From: Skermanella aerolata KACC 11604
Lineage (GTDB): Bacteria > Pseudomonadota > Alphaproteobacteria > Azospirillales > Azospirillaceae
DNA length: 64,000 nt
Reading direction: 5' to 3'
NCBI RefSeq assembly: GCF_000936425.1
Contig: NZ_AVFK01000006.1
Coordinates: 62,001-126,000 of the forward strand
The translations under genes and the position numbers were made by a program. Below, piece after piece: positions 27,841-37,382 of the stretch (position 1 is the first letter of the stretch; each line of letters starts with the position of its first letter). A model generated the notes under the pieces. It searched no databases. It was not told the origin of the DNA and saw nothing but the letters and a program-made list of their open reading frames with translations.

Positions 27841-28761
27841 TCAGCGGAGCTTGATGCGCGGATCGGCGAGCGGCGCTATCAGGTCGGCCAGCAGGTTGCC
27901 CAGCACGATGAAGACCGCCGCCGTCAGCGTGACGCCCATGATTACGGGGATATCGACCTGCTGGATCGCCTGCCAAGTCAATTGGCCGATGCCCGGCCAG
28001 CCGAACACCGATTCCACGACCACGGCGCCGCTCATGAAGATGCCGATGTCCAAGCCGATCATGGCGATCAGCGGCAGCACGGCGTTCCGCAGGGCATGAA
28101 TGTAGACGACCCGGCGTTCACCCGCTCCCTTGGCGCGGGCGGTGCGGATATAGTCCTGGCGCAGCACGTCGACCATGGAACTACGGGTCATCCTGCTGTA
28201 CCAGCCGCCGCCCAGGATGCCCAGGGTCAGGGCCGGCAGAACCAGATGGGCGAAGGTGCCGTAGCCGCCGATCGGGAACCACTGAAGCCGGACAGCGAAG
28301 ACGTAGAGCAGCAGGATGCCGACGACGAACTGGGGTGCGGACACCCCCAGGAACGACGCCACCATGACGGTCGTATCGGCGGGCTTGCCGCGCCGGACCG
28401 CCGCCAGGATGCCGGCTCCCAGCCCGATGACCAGCTCGCAGACGATGGCGCCGGCCATCAGCAGCAATGTGGCGGGTAGCCGGCTCCAGACCAGCGGGGC
28501 CACTCCCGTCCGCTGGATGTACGACCGGCCCATGTCGCCCTGGACCAGATTGCCCAGATAGCGCAGGTATTGCTGCCACAGCGGCAGGTCGAGGCCGAGT
28601 TGCTGGCGGATCGACTGCACGGTGGCAGCCGTCGCCGAGCGCCCGGCGATTTGACGGGCCGGATCGGCCGGCAGAAGATAGAGCAGGACGAATGTCACGA
28701 AGGTGACGCCGAGCAGGATCAGCACCGCCTGGACGATCCGCCGCGCCAAATACGCCGCCAT
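27841..28761 (-). CDS. dppB: Peptide ABC transporter permease, DppB type
   Basis: A 306-residue DppB permease with the N-terminal LLGVTFVTFVLLYLLPADPARQ, the coupling segment TARAKGAGERRVVYIH, and C-terminal NLLADLIAPLADPRIKLR. It starts 3 nt after the dppC stop. In this operon the permease genes come first (dppC, dppB) and the binding protein after them, the reverse of operons B and C. Confidence 0.94.
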   Translation of the reverse strand: MAAYLARRIVQAVLILLGVTFVTFVLLYLLPADPARQIAGRSATAATVQSIRQQLGLDLPLWQQYLRYLGNLVQGDMGRSYIQRTGVAPLVWSRLPATLLLMAGAIVCELVIGLGAGILAAVRRGKPADTTVMVASFLGVSAPQFVVGILLLYVFAVRLQWFPIGGYGTFAHLVLPALTLGILGGGWYSRMTRSSMVDVLRQDYIRTARAKGAGERRVVYIHALRNAVLPLIAMIGLDIGIFMSGAVVVESVFGWPGIGQLTWQAIQQVDIPVIMGVTLTAAVFIVLGNLLADLIAPLADPRIKLR

Positions 28762-28764
28762 CGC

Positions 28765-29613
28765 TCAGCGCCCCCGCTGGGTCGGGTCGAGCGCGTCGCG
28801 CAGCCCGTCGCCGACAAGGTTGAACGCCAGCGCCAGCAGCAGGATCGCGGCGCCGGGGATGAAGACCAGCCAGGGCGCCGTCGCGAAGTAGGTCTGGTTC
28901 TCGTAGATGATGTTGCCCCAGGACGGCTCCGGCGGCCGGACCCCGATGCCGAGGAACGACAGCGTCGCTTCCAGCAGGACGGTGGTGGCGATGCCCAGCG
29001 TCGCGTAGACCAGCACGGTCGGCACCAGATGCGGCACGATATGGCGGAACAGGATGCGCGGCCAGTTGGCCCCCAGCGCCCGGCAGGCCTCGATATAGTC
29101 GCGCTCGGCCAGCGCCGTGGTTTCGGTATAGACGACGCGGGCGATCTGGACCCAGTTCACCATGGCGATGACCAGCGCCACGATCAGCAGGGACGGTTGG
29201 AAGATCGCCGCCAGCGCTATCGCCAGCAGCAGCGCCGGGAACGCCATCATCAGGTCGGTGAACCGCATGATGACCGATCCGACCACGCCCCGCACATAGC
29301 CCGCCGTGACGCCGAGCACCGTCCCCAGCAGCACCGCGACGCCGTTCGCCAGGACGCCGACGACGAGCGAGGTTCGGGCGCCGTAGATCAGGCGGGACAG
29401 CAGATCGCGGCCAAGCTGGTCGGTCCCCAGCCAGAACTCGGCGTTGGGTGGCAGCGGCGCCCCTTCCAGCGTCAGTCCTTCGAAGAACTGCTCGTTCGGC
29501 GGATAGGGCGCCAGCCACGGTGCGAACAGAGCGGCCCCGACGATGACGGCGATCAGCACCAGCCCGAACAGGGCGATGCGGTTGGCGGCGAAACGCTTCA
29601 GGCCCCCGGCCAT
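28765..29613 (-). CDS. dppC: Peptide ABC transporter permease, DppC type
   Basis: A 282-residue DppC permease with an early helix, the landmark WLGTDQLGRDLLSRLIYGAR, and C-terminal [19 protein letters not shown]. It is the first gene of importer operon D. The 185-nt upstream region holds a GG-N10-GC element typical of sigma-54 promoters and a 16-bp inverted repeat. Confidence 0.94.
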   Translation of the reverse strand: MAGGLKRFAANRIALFGLVLIAVIVGAALFAPWLAPYPPNEQFFEGLTLEGAPLPPNAEFWLGTDQLGRDLLSRLIYGARTSLVVGVLANGVAVLLGTVLGVTAGYVRGVVGSVIMRFTDLMMAFPALLLAIALAAIFQPSLLIVALVIAMVNWVQIARVVYTETTALAERDYIEACRALGANWPRILFRHIVPHLVPTVLVYATLGIATTVLLEATLSFLGIGVRPPEPSWGNIIYENQTYFATAPWLVFIPGAAILLLALAFNLVGDGLRDALDPTQRGR

Positions 29614-29664
29614 TCAGCACGCCCTGCAAGTCGTGATCGAGGTGTCCATTCCTGCGGCTTTCAG

Positions 29665-29700
29665 AGCCAATTAGTTGGCTACGCAAACAACCTGCCTAGC
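29665..29700 (-). promoter_or_regulatory. Candidate sigma-54 promoter and operator of importer operon D
   Basis: On the minus strand AGGCAGGTTGTTTGCG shows the invariant GG (29696-29695), ten bases, then GC (29684-29683), close to the sigma-54 consensus TGGCACG-N4-TTGC. Just downstream, AGCCAA-N4-TTGGCT (29665-29680) forms an inverted repeat over the expected start of transcription. The dppC ATG is about 55 nt further. Nitrogen-controlled expression of an amide or peptide importer would fit. The match is by eye. Confidence 0.4.
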
Positions 29701-29798
29701 ATAGAGCAAGGCATCCGATCACGTTCAACTATTTGAATCGGCAGGTAATTGCCTTCGGGCTGGAGTGTTACCCCGTCCGTGACCGACGGGGCCGGATC

Positions 29799-30830
29799 CT
29801 ACCGCCGGCTGCGCGCGAGTACCGCCAGCTGGAAGAAAGCGCGGGCACAGACTGTTTCGTCCGGCATGTTGGTGCGCTTGCAGTCTGCCTCGGCCTCGGT
29901 CAGGCGGTCGAGGCCCTGGCGCAGGGCCGCGGGCGACCAGCGCTTGGCCTGCGCGATGAACTGGTTCTTGACCTTGAAGAACAGCGGCGGGCGCAGCGAT
30001 CCTACGGCGCGTTCGAGCGAATCGCCCCGCTGGACCTGGGCCACCACCAGCTGGAGGCGCTGGAAATGGCGCTGCGCCGTGCGGAGGATCGGAACCGGAC
30101 TCATGCCCTCGGCGAACAGGCGGCGGAGCGCGCGGTCGACGCCGGCGAAGTCGCCGTCGCCGGCGGCCCAGCAGGGGGCGTCGAGTTCAAGGGCGCCGCT
30201 GTCGCCGATGCAGGCTTGGGCGTCTTCCAGCTCGACCCGGCCGGGACCGCCCATATAGGTCACCAGCTTCTCGATCTCGCCCCGCGCGACCATCCGGTTG
30301 CCGACGAGGTTGGCGGCGAGGAAGTCGCGGGCGTCGGCGCTGACGGTCAGCTTGTGCCCTGCCAGCATCGACCCGATGGTGTCGGCCAGGGCCGATTCAT
30401 CCTCGACGTAGCAGGGAATCGGGGCGCCGTAGTCGGAGTTCTCGAACAGCGCGCGGAGCTTGGAGGCCTTGGGCAGGTCGCCGGCCTCGACCACCACCAT
30501 GCTGTCGCCGCCGGGCATCGACTCGAACAGGGCGGCGAAGGAACCGGTGACACCGTCGTCGGCATCGCGGACACGGATCAGGCGGCGACCGCCGGTCAGC
30601 GACATCGACGCCACTTCGTCGGCCAGCCGGGCCGCGTCCTTGGCGATCGCGGAGCCGAGAATATCCACGACGCGGAAGGGATCGTGCTGGTCCGGACAGA
30701 CGCCACGCGCCACCGTGTCGGCCCGCTCGCGCACCAACCCGCTGTCGGGACCGTAGAACAGCACCGCCCGGACCGAGGGGTCCGGGCGACGCAGGAAACC
30801 ATCGATGCGGCCAGCCGCAACCTTCACCAC
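29799..30830 (-). CDS. holA: DNA polymerase III subunit delta (GTG start)
   Basis: A 343-residue clamp-loader delta subunit that opens the beta clamp. The N-terminal AAA-like fold lacks a working P-loop, as usual for delta, and starts with RAVLFYGPDSGLVRERAD. The middle and C-terminal parts (GNRMVARGEIEKLVTYMGG; FFKVKNQFIAQAKRW) match the family. The start is one of two adjacent GTG codons, preceded by GGGAG. It follows leuS after 53 nt. In related bacteria lptE normally sits in this spot and is absent here. Confidence 0.93.
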   Translation of the reverse strand: MVKVAAGRIDGFLRRPDPSVRAVLFYGPDSGLVRERADTVARGVCPDQHDPFRVVDILGSAIAKDAARLADEVASMSLTGGRRLIRVRDADDGVTGSFAALFESMPGGDSMVVVEAGDLPKASKLRALFENSDYGAPIPCYVEDESALADTIGSMLAGHKLTVSADARDFLAANLVGNRMVARGEIEKLVTYMGGPGRVELEDAQACIGDSGALELDAPCWAAGDGDFAGVDRALRRLFAEGMSPVPILRTAQRHFQRLQLVVAQVQRGDSLERAVGSLRPPLFFKVKNQFIAQAKRWSPAALRQGLDRLTEAEADCKRTNMPDETVCARAFFQLAVLARSRR

Positions 30831-30883
30831 GGCCTGCTCCCATGAGAAGCCTTACACGACCGCATGCTCAGACAATCCTATGC

Positions 30884-33448
30884 TCAGATGACCACGTTGA
30901 CGATCCGGTTCGGCACGTAGATCAGCTTGCGGACCGGCTTGCCTTCCATGGCGCGTTGCACGTTTGCGTCGTTCAACGCCGCTTCTTCCGCAATCTCCTT
31001 GGCGGCGTCGCGCGGCAGCGGAAGCTGGGCGCGGAGCTTGCCGTTGACCTGGACGGCCACCACGACGCTCTCGTCGACGACCAGCGCCGGATCGGCTTCC
31101 GGCCAGGGCGACTCGGTCAGCAGTTCGGCATGGCCCAAGCCCTGCCAGAGTTCCTCGCCCAGGTGCGGCATCATCGGGCCGATCAGCTTGACCAGCGTCT
31201 CGTAGCCTTCGCGCAGCACCCAGCCCTCGCCGGCGCCCTTGCCGTCCAGCTCGGCCAGCGCGTTGGTCAGCTCGCGGACGCGGGCGACCGCCTTGTTGAA
31301 GCGGAACTTCTCGACATCGTCGCCGAAGCCGTCGATCGTCTTGTGGACGATCCGGCGAGCCGCCTGCCCTTTGTCGGAGATCTCGGCCGGCTGCGGGCTG
31401 CCCGCCGGGGCAAGTTCCACGGCGGGTTCGGTGATCAGGCGCCAGACGCGGGCGACGTAGCGCCACGCGCCGTCGATGCCCGACTCGGTCCATTCCAGGT
31501 CGCGTTCCGGCGGGCTGTCGGACAGCAGCAGCAGCCGCATGGTGTCGGCACCGTAGGTGTCGATGATGTGCTCGAGCCCGACGACGTTCTTCTTGGACTT
31601 GCTCATCTTCTCCAGCCGGCCGATCTCGACCGGCTCGCCGCCGTCGATCCGGACAGGCACGCCGTCGCGCTGCTCGACCTCTTCCGGGTAGAGCCACTGG
31701 CCCTGAGCATCCTTATAGGTCGCGTGGGTCACCATGCCCTGGGTCATCAGACCCTCGAACGGCTCGGCCACGCTTAGATAGCCGCAGTCCTTCAGGGCAC
31801 GGGTGAAGAAGCGCGAGTACAGCAGGTGAAGCACGGCGTGCTCGACGCCGCCGATATACTGGTCCACCGGCAGCCAGTAGTCCGCCGCACTCCGGTCGAA
31901 CGCAGTCGTCGTCTCGTGCGGGGAGCAGAAACGGGCGAAGTACCAGGAGCTTTCGAAGAAGGTGTCGAAGGTGTCGGTTTCCCGCCGGGCCTCGCCGCTG
32001 CAGGTTGGGCAGGCCACGTGCTTCCAGGTCGGGTGATGGTCCAGCGGATTGCCCGGCTGGTCGAAGCTGACATCGGTCGGCAGTTCGACCGGCAGGTCCT
32101 GTTCCGGCACCGGAACGATGCCGCAGGCGTCGCAATGGATCACCGGGATCGGGCAGCCCCAGTAGCGCTGGCGGCTGACGCCCCAGTCGCGCAGGCGGTA
32201 GATGGTCGTGCCCTCGCCCTTGCCCGTCGCCTCGATCCGGCCGATCGCCTCGCGCTTGGCGGACTCGACGTCCAGCCCGTCGAGGAAGCCGGAATTGCGC
32301 AGGACGCCTGGGCCGGTATACGCCTCCGTCCCGACTTTGAAGCTCGCAGGGTCGGTGCCTTCGGGCACGACCACGGGCAGCACCGGCAGACGGTACTTGT
32401 TGGCGAAGTCCAGATCGCGCTGGTCATGCGCCGGGCAGCCGAAGATAGCCCCCGTGCCGTATTCCATCAGCACGAAGTTGGCGACATAGACCGGGAGCGT
32501 GCGGGTCTCGTCGAACGGATGAATCGCCTTCAGCCCGGTGTCGAAGCCCAGCTTTTCCGCCGTTTCGATAGCCGCTTCGCTGGTGCCGATGCTGTTGCAC
32601 TCGGAAATGAAGGCGGTCAGATCGGGGTTGCCGGCAGCCAGACGCGCCGCCAGCGGATGGTTGGGCGAAACCGCGACGAAGCTGGCGCCGAACAGCGTAT
32701 CGGGCCGGGTCGTGAAAACCTCGATCTTGTCGGCGTCGTCCATTAGGTCGAAGGTGAAGCGCAGGCCGGACGACTTGCCGATCCACTTTTCCTGCATGGT
32801 CCGGACCTTGTCCGGCCAGCGGTCCAATTTGGTCAGCGCGTCCAGAAGCTCGTCGGCGTAGTGGGTGATCTTCAGCACCCACTGGTTCAGCTTCCGCTTT
32901 TCGACCGGGGCGCCGGAACGCCAGCCGCGCCCGTCGATCACCTGCTCGTTGGCGAGCACGGTGTTCTCGACCGGGTCCCAGTTGACCCAGCTTTCCTTGC
33001 GGTAGGCGAGACCGGCCTTTAGGAAATCGAGGAAGATCTTCTGTTCGTGCCGGTAGTATTCCGGCGCGCAGGTCGCGATCTCGCGCGTCCAGTCGTACGC
33101 GAGACCCAGCGTCTTCAGCTGGTCGCGCATGGTCGCGATGTTCTGGTAGGTCCAGTCGGCGGGATGGACCTTGTTGGCGATGGCGGCGTTCTCCGCCGGC
33201 AGGCCGAAGGCGTCCCAGCCCATCGGATGCAGCACGTTGAAGCCGCGCGCCCGCTTGTAGCGGGCGACCATGTCGCCGATCGCGTAGTTGCGGGCGTGGC
33301 CGACATGGAGGCGTCCCGACGGGTACGGGAACATCTCCAGCACGTAGTATTTGGGACGGCCGGGGTCCTCGGTCGCGATGAAGCTACCGCGCTGGTCCCA
33401 GATCGCCTGCCACTTAGCTTCGGTTTCCTTGGAATTGTAGCGCGACAT
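30884..33448 (-). CDS. leuS: Leucyl-tRNA synthetase
   Basis: An 854-residue class I synthetase that charges tRNA-Leu. The HIGH motif is HVGH at residues 48-51, the class I KMSKS motif is in EKMSKSKKN, and a CP1 editing domain lies between. Zinc-ligand-like cysteines appear in CDACG and CPTCSG. Length is normal for bacterial LeuRS. The frame is open upstream, but GAGGG precedes ATG 33448, which starts the conserved [14 protein letters not shown]. It lies between the DUF3576 lipoprotein gene and holA. Confidence 0.97.
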   Translation of the reverse strand: MSRYNSKETEAKWQAIWDQRGSFIATEDPGRPKYYVLEMFPYPSGRLHVGHARNYAIGDMVARYKRARGFNVLHPMGWDAFGLPAENAAIANKVHPADWTYQNIATMRDQLKTLGLAYDWTREIATCAPEYYRHEQKIFLDFLKAGLAYRKESWVNWDPVENTVLANEQVIDGRGWRSGAPVEKRKLNQWVLKITHYADELLDALTKLDRWPDKVRTMQEKWIGKSSGLRFTFDLMDDADKIEVFTTRPDTLFGASFVAVSPNHPLAARLAAGNPDLTAFISECNSIGTSEAAIETAEKLGFDTGLKAIHPFDETRTLPVYVANFVLMEYGTGAIFGCPAHDQRDLDFANKYRLPVLPVVVPEGTDPASFKVGTEAYTGPGVLRNSGFLDGLDVESAKREAIGRIEATGKGEGTTIYRLRDWGVSRQRYWGCPIPVIHCDACGIVPVPEQDLPVELPTDVSFDQPGNPLDHHPTWKHVACPTCSGEARRETDTFDTFFESSWYFARFCSPHETTTAFDRSAADYWLPVDQYIGGVEHAVLHLLYSRFFTRALKDCGYLSVAEPFEGLMTQGMVTHATYKDAQGQWLYPEEVEQRDGVPVRIDGGEPVEIGRLEKMSKSKKNVVGLEHIIDTYGADTMRLLLLSDSPPERDLEWTESGIDGAWRYVARVWRLITEPAVELAPAGSPQPAEISDKGQAARRIVHKTIDGFGDDVEKFRFNKAVARVRELTNALAELDGKGAGEGWVLREGYETLVKLIGPMMPHLGEELWQGLGHAELLTESPWPEADPALVVDESVVVAVQVNGKLRAQLPLPRDAAKEIAEEAALNDANVQRAMEGKPVRKLIYVPNRIVNVVI

Positions 33449-33503
33449 CAAGCATCCCTCATCCCGCCCCGGATGCCCCATGCCAGGGGCGGGCGACAAC
33501 TGA

Positions 33504-33550
33504 CCGTAATGATATGGCCGTAACGATATTGGCGATCGTAACGATATTGG
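33504..33550. repeat. Triple imperfect direct repeat between DUF3576 and leuS
   Basis: Three copies of (C/T)CGTAA(T/C)GATAT(T)GG occur at 33504-33517, 33518-33532 and 33536-33550 in the 106-nt gap. The last two are 14/15 identical. The first is one base shorter. The region may carry a leuS promoter; the repeats may be slippage products or regulator sites. No function can be assigned. Confidence 0.7.
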
Positions 33551-33554
33551 AAGA

Positions 33555-34199
33555 TTACCGGCTGTCGGCGGTCTGGGCGATCCGGAGCTGGCGGGCGCGC
33601 GTCAGAATCGTGTCCTCCAGCTTGCTCGCCGTCTCGGTATTGACGCCGGCGTCACGCCAGTCCCCGGCGCCCTGCGCTCCGGTCGAAGCGGCCGTACCGC
33701 CGCCGCCTGCATTGCCGCGCTGCTGACGGAAGACGCTGACGCGTACGCCATCGGCGCGAAGCTGCCGGTCGAGGATGTAGAGGTTGACCTTGAACCGCTC
33801 GTTCGGCGTTTCCGGCGGGGAATACCAGTCGGTCAGGATCACGCCGCCGAAGGGGTCGGCCGAAACGATCGGCATGAAGGCCAGCGTATCGAGCGAGGCG
33901 CGCCACAGATAGCTGTTGACGCCGATCCCCTGCGTATTCTGCGTTTCGGCTTCGGCCCGGCGCGGCCCGAGCAAAGTGAAGCCGCCCTCGCCGCCCAGGA
34001 TGCTGCCGTAGCGGTACCGCTTGTCCTCGTCCGGATCGGGGAATGTGGCTTCCGGCTTGACGCCGGCGCAGGCCCCGAGCAGCAGGGTGGCGCCCAGCAT
34101 GCCCCATAGGAGAGCGGTCCGGGCACGGCCGGATGCAGGCTGCCGGGATATGGCAGGCCGGGTGGCAAGCTGGGCGGAGGTAAGCGGAAAACGGGCCAT
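33555..34199 (-). CDS. DUF3576 domain lipoprotein
   Basis: A 214-residue protein with a long basic N-terminus, a hydrophobic stretch and lipobox LLGAC with Cys44 as the predicted lipidation site, so probably anchored in the outer membrane. The conserved part ([45 protein letters not shown]) matches the alphaproteobacterial DUF3576 family as I remember it, commonly found upstream of leuS. A low-complexity Gly/Ala segment is near residue 170. Function is unknown; an envelope or LPS-assembly role is guessed from position only. Confidence 0.88.
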   Translation of the reverse strand: MARFPLTSAQLATRPAISRQPASGRARTALLWGMLGATLLLGACAGVKPEATFPDPDEDKRYRYGSILGGEGGFTLLGPRRAEAETQNTQGIGVNSYLWRASLDTLAFMPIVSADPFGGVILTDWYSPPETPNERFKVNLYILDRQLRADGVRVSVFRQQRGNAGGGGTAASTGAQGAGDWRDAGVNTETASKLEDTILTRARQLRIAQTADSR

Positions 34200-34462
34200 T
34201 TATCTGACATCTTCTGCGGTTCAGGCGCCGGAAAATAGACCATAGGCCGCCGCCAAAGCAAGCGATCGGTCAAGGGGAACGGAAAATGGCTCCCCTTTCC
34301 CGGCGGCGGAGCCCATCCGAGCGGTTAATCCGGAAGTGGCAAAATTGTTACGCCATGTGGCTGATCTATCGAAAGAGGTATAATGAGATTGCCTCGCATA
34401 TCCCTTAAATCCCAAGAATAGGGCGAACGGCCGGCATGGCCTAATCCATTACGGGGATATAG

Positions 34463-35548
34463 ATGCGCAAGATCCTTCTCGCCACGGCTTCGGCCTCCGT
34501 GCTTTGCACCTTCGCCATGCAGGCTCAGGCACAGATGATCGTCACGCTCGGTGGCTACACCGAGTTCTTCGCCGGCCTCTTCAACGACCAGCTCGGCGCC
34601 AACCGCAACACGCGCGATTTCGAGCTTGAGACGGAAATCGTCGTCAAGGCGGACGGCAAGGCCGACAACGGCCTGCTGTACGGCGTCAAGATCGAGCTTC
34701 AGAACAGCACGCCCAACGTCGGCACCGGCGTCGGCACCGACGAGGCCTCGATCTATGTCGGCGGCCAGTGGGGCCGTTTCGAACTGGGCGATTTCGACGG
34801 TGCGGCCGATACCCTGAAGATCTACGCGCCGGTCGTCGGCATCGAGCAGATCGACGGCGACTATACCGACTTCGCGGGTGGCCAGCCGAACTTCGGCATG
34901 CATATCCCGAATTCCGGCGACTCGACCAAGATCATGTACCTGACCCCACGCTTCGCGGGCTTCCAGGGCGGCGTCAGCTATACGCCGGAAGCGGGCGACG
35001 AAGGACAGCGCGTCGTACAGTTGAAGAACACCAGCACGTACAAGGATGTCGGCGAGTTCGGCGTCAACTACACGGGTGAGTTCTCCAACTTCGGGCTGTC
35101 GGTGGGTGCGACGCTGACCACGGCCGACGGCACCACCGGCGGCGGCGTGAAGGATTTCACCGCCTGGAACCTGGGCGCGCAGATTTCCTACGGCCCCTTC
35201 ATCCTCGGCGGCGGATACGTCGATGCCGGCGACTTCCTGGTGCCGACCACCGGCGCGATCGACGACGATCAGACCGCATGGCATATCGGCGCCAGCGTCA
35301 CCACCGGCCCCGTCGCCATCGCTGTCAGCTTCCTGGATGCCGAAGGGTATTCGGGGACCAATGGCGGCTACAGCACCGAGTACCGGGCCTATAGCGTCGG
35401 CGCCACCTACGCCCTGGCACCGGGCCTGACCCTGGAGACCGAACTCACCATGTTCGAGGACGATTACCTGACCGGCACGCGCGGCGCCACGACCGCCGGC
35501 AGCAACGATGGCTATGTCTTCATCGTGGGTACGCGCCTCGATTTCTAA
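34463..35548 (+). CDS. Gram-negative porin, copy 1
   Basis: A 361-residue outer-membrane porin. The signal peptide is cleaved after MQAQA near residue 23, and the mature protein starts with MIVTLGGYTEFFAG, the first strand of a 16-stranded barrel. The protein ends in the aromatic residue expected of barrel proteins (TRLDF). The DELGDFDGA-like region and the paired Tyr/Phe strands match the second porin. GGGGATATAG precedes the ATG. The 263-nt upstream region is comparatively AT-rich and should hold its promoter. It gives passive uptake of small solutes, which suits a region full of importers. Confidence 0.93.
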   Translation: MRKILLATASASVLCTFAMQAQAQMIVTLGGYTEFFAGLFNDQLGANRNTRDFELETEIVVKADGKADNGLLYGVKIELQNSTPNVGTGVGTDEASIYVGGQWGRFELGDFDGAADTLKIYAPVVGIEQIDGDYTDFAGGQPNFGMHIPNSGDSTKIMYLTPRFAGFQGGVSYTPEAGDEGQRVVQLKNTSTYKDVGEFGVNYTGEFSNFGLSVGATLTTADGTTGGGVKDFTAWNLGAQISYGPFILGGGYVDAGDFLVPTTGAIDDDQTAWHIGASVTTGPVAIAVSFLDAEGYSGTNGGYSTEYRAYSVGATYALAPGLTLETELTMFEDDYLTGTRGATTAGSNDGYVFIVGTRLDF

Positions 35549-35573
35549 TCCGGCGGTTCGATCGGTTGCGAAG

Positions 35574-35602
35574 CGGCGGCATCCCCGGATGCCGCCGTTT
35601 TT
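35574..35602 (+). terminator. Rho-independent terminator after porin 1
   Basis: An 11-bp stem CGGCGGCATCC/GGATGCCGCCG with a 2-nt loop (35574-35597) is followed by TTTTT (35598-35602), 26 nt after the porin stop. This is a classic intrinsic terminator, so the second porin needs its own promoter. Confidence 0.92.
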
Positions 35603-35730
35603 CATTGCAGGTTTTCAGTGCGGAGCAGTTTCGACAAATGTGCTTAAAACGCCACACTGTGGATGCTTCTACACGGTGGCGGTGACTCCGGCGTTGCAAG
35701 CTCAAGACTTACGGATTAATCCCAATTGCA

Positions 35731-35746
35731 TATCCCAACAGGGATA
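35731..35746. promoter_or_regulatory. Inverted repeat just upstream of porin 2
   Basis: TATCCC-AACA-GGGATA is a perfect 6-bp repeat with a 4-nt loop, nested inside GGATTA...TAATCC (outer arms 35713-35718 and 35745-35750). It lies about 30 nt before the porin 2 start and could be an operator or a leader hairpin. A related GCATATCCC occurs upstream of porin 1 near 34398. Confidence 0.4.
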
Positions 35747-35776
35747 ATCCAAAAGTTCCAGAGGGAGTTAAAATCA

Positions 35777-36916
35777 ATGAGGAAGATCCTCCTCGCCACC
35801 ACCGCCCTGGCCGCTTTCGCCGGTTTCTCGTCCGCCGCCAACGCTCAGATCACCGTCACCCTGGGTGGCTACACCGAGTTCTTCGGCGCGATCTACGACA
35901 ACAATCTCGTCAACGGCACCGACCGCGAATTCCAGGTCGAAGCCGAGATCGTGGTCAAGGCGGACGGCAAGGCCGACAACGGCCTGCTGTACGGCACCAA
36001 GGTCGAGCTTCAGACGACCGGCACCGGCGCCAACGGCGCCAGCAACAACGGCGTGACCACCGACGAGGCGTCGGTCTACCTCGCCGGCTTCTGGGGCCGC
36101 GTCGAACTGGGCGACTTCGACGGCGCGTCCGACACCCTGGCGATCTACGCCCCGCTGGTCGGCGTGGAAGGCATCGACGGCGACTACGCCGACTTCATCA
36201 CCAACACCGGCGTTATCAACGGCGTCTCGGTCGAAATGGGCCGCCAGCCCTGGGGCGCGATCATCAAGAACCCGGACAGCAGCGACGCGACCAAGGTCAT
36301 GTACCTGACCCCGCGCTTCTCTGGCTTCCAGGCCGGGTTCAGCTACACGCCGGAAAACGGTGACGAAGGCCAGAGCGTTGTCGGGCTGAAGAACACTTCC
36401 GGCTATTCCGACTTCCTGGAATACGGCATCAACTACACCGGTAACTTCGACGGCCTGACCGTCGCAGCCAGCGCCACCGGCACCAGCGGCAACGGCAAGG
36501 GCACGACCGCCACCACGGCGCTGAAGAACTTCTCCGCCTGGCAGGTCGGCGCCCAGATCGGTTACGCCGGCTTCAAGCTTGGCGGCGGCTATGTGGATGC
36601 CCAGAACTTCAACGTTCCGGTCCGCACCGACAGCGGCGACCAGCATGCCTGGCACGCCGGCGCCAGCTACACCACCGGCCCGATCGCGGTCGGCCTGAGC
36701 TATGCCGACGCCGAAGGCTACAAGCGCGCGCCCGGCACCTATGCCGAACAGTACCAGGTCTATGGCGTCAGCGGTGCGTACACCCTGGCTCCCGGCCTGC
36801 TGCTTCAGTCGGACCTGATGTTCGTCAACGAGGAACTGAAGGCCAATGCCGCTACCGCCGTCAAGCGCGACACCGACGAGTACGTGTGGCTGATCAGCAC
36901 CCGCGTCAACTTCTAA
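35777..36916 (+). CDS. Gram-negative porin, copy 2
   Basis: A 379-residue porin closely related to the preceding one. The first eight residues (MRKILLAT) are identical and the signal is cleaved after AANA. The mature start ITVTLGGYTEFFGA and the segment VVKADGKADNGLLYG are shared almost word for word; the C-terminal residue is Phe. Insertions in the middle (around ASNNGVTT and INGVSVEMGRQPWG) suggest altered loops. GAGGGAG 10 nt before ATG 35777 decides the start against the upstream ATG 35726. Tandem duplication with loop divergence is the simplest history. Confidence 0.93.
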   Translation: MRKILLATTALAAFAGFSSAANAQITVTLGGYTEFFGAIYDNNLVNGTDREFQVEAEIVVKADGKADNGLLYGTKVELQTTGTGANGASNNGVTTDEASVYLAGFWGRVELGDFDGASDTLAIYAPLVGVEGIDGDYADFITNTGVINGVSVEMGRQPWGAIIKNPDSSDATKVMYLTPRFSGFQAGFSYTPENGDEGQSVVGLKNTSGYSDFLEYGINYTGNFDGLTVAASATGTSGNGKGTTATTALKNFSAWQVGAQIGYAGFKLGGGYVDAQNFNVPVRTDSGDQHAWHAGASYTTGPIAVGLSYADAEGYKRAPGTYAEQYQVYGVSGAYTLAPGLLLQSDLMFVNEELKANAATAVKRDTDEYVWLISTRVNF

Positions 36917-36960
36917 GGTTCTGCCGGTCACCTGACCGGGAGTTCTGGAGCTTTTGGATC

Positions 36961-36996
36961 CGGGGCGGTGGTGAAAACCACCGCCCCGATTTCTTT
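36961..36996 (+). terminator. Rho-independent terminator after porin 2
   Basis: A perfect 12-bp stem CGGGGCGGTGGT/ACCACCGCCCCG (36961-36972, 36977-36988) is closed by a GAAA tetraloop and followed by ATTTCTTT. Strong stem, slightly interrupted T tract. Confidence 0.88.
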
Positions 36997-37115
36997 GGGA
37001 GTTCTCGGTTTTCAGTCTTATCAGCAATGCCAAGATCGGATTGGGCTCGAACTTGATAAACAAACAAAATATACGTAATATACAGATTGTACACGTAGCT
37101 TGCATGGAGGCGCTG

Positions 37116-37379
37116 ATGCCCCCGGTTTCCACTGCGGAATTCATTCGAAATTTGGGCACCTTCCAGCGAATGGTCGCTCGTGAACCCATTGAGGTCATCA
37201 GCCACGGCAAGATCGCAGGCGTGTATGTTTCAGCGGAAGACGCGGCACTTCTGAAGCGCATCCGTGCATCGCGACCAGCCTATCACCCTTGAGAACTACC
37301 GGACGAATTCCGGAAAGCGCTGCGGAAGGCTGAACCAGGTTCGGAAAGCGACGGTCTCGACCATTTGATGGACGAGTGA
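37116..37379 (+). pseudogene. Phd/YefM-like antitoxin interrupted by an in-frame TGA
   Basis: ATG 37116 has GGAGG 6 nt upstream and reads 58 codons (MPPVSTAEFIRNLGTFQRM, then EPIEVISHGKIAGVYVS), which fits Phd/YefM-type antitoxins. A TGA at 37290-37292 stops it. The same frame then continues for 28 sensible codons, ELPDEFRKALRKAEPGSESD and so on, to a second TGA at 37377. The C-terminal toxin-binding tail is thus probably cut off by a nonsense mutation. A 58-residue product could still bind DNA. The next frame is a toxin remnant. Confidence 0.72.
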
Positions 37380-37382
37380 TCC

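Noticed and set aside
26163-27854. 563-codon open frame on the plus strand
   Set aside because: It is the antisense shadow of the third binding-protein gene.
37041-37115. Upstream extension of the Phd-like antitoxin to ATG 37041
   Set aside because: The extra residues do not look like the family and the good ribosome site belongs to ATG 37116.
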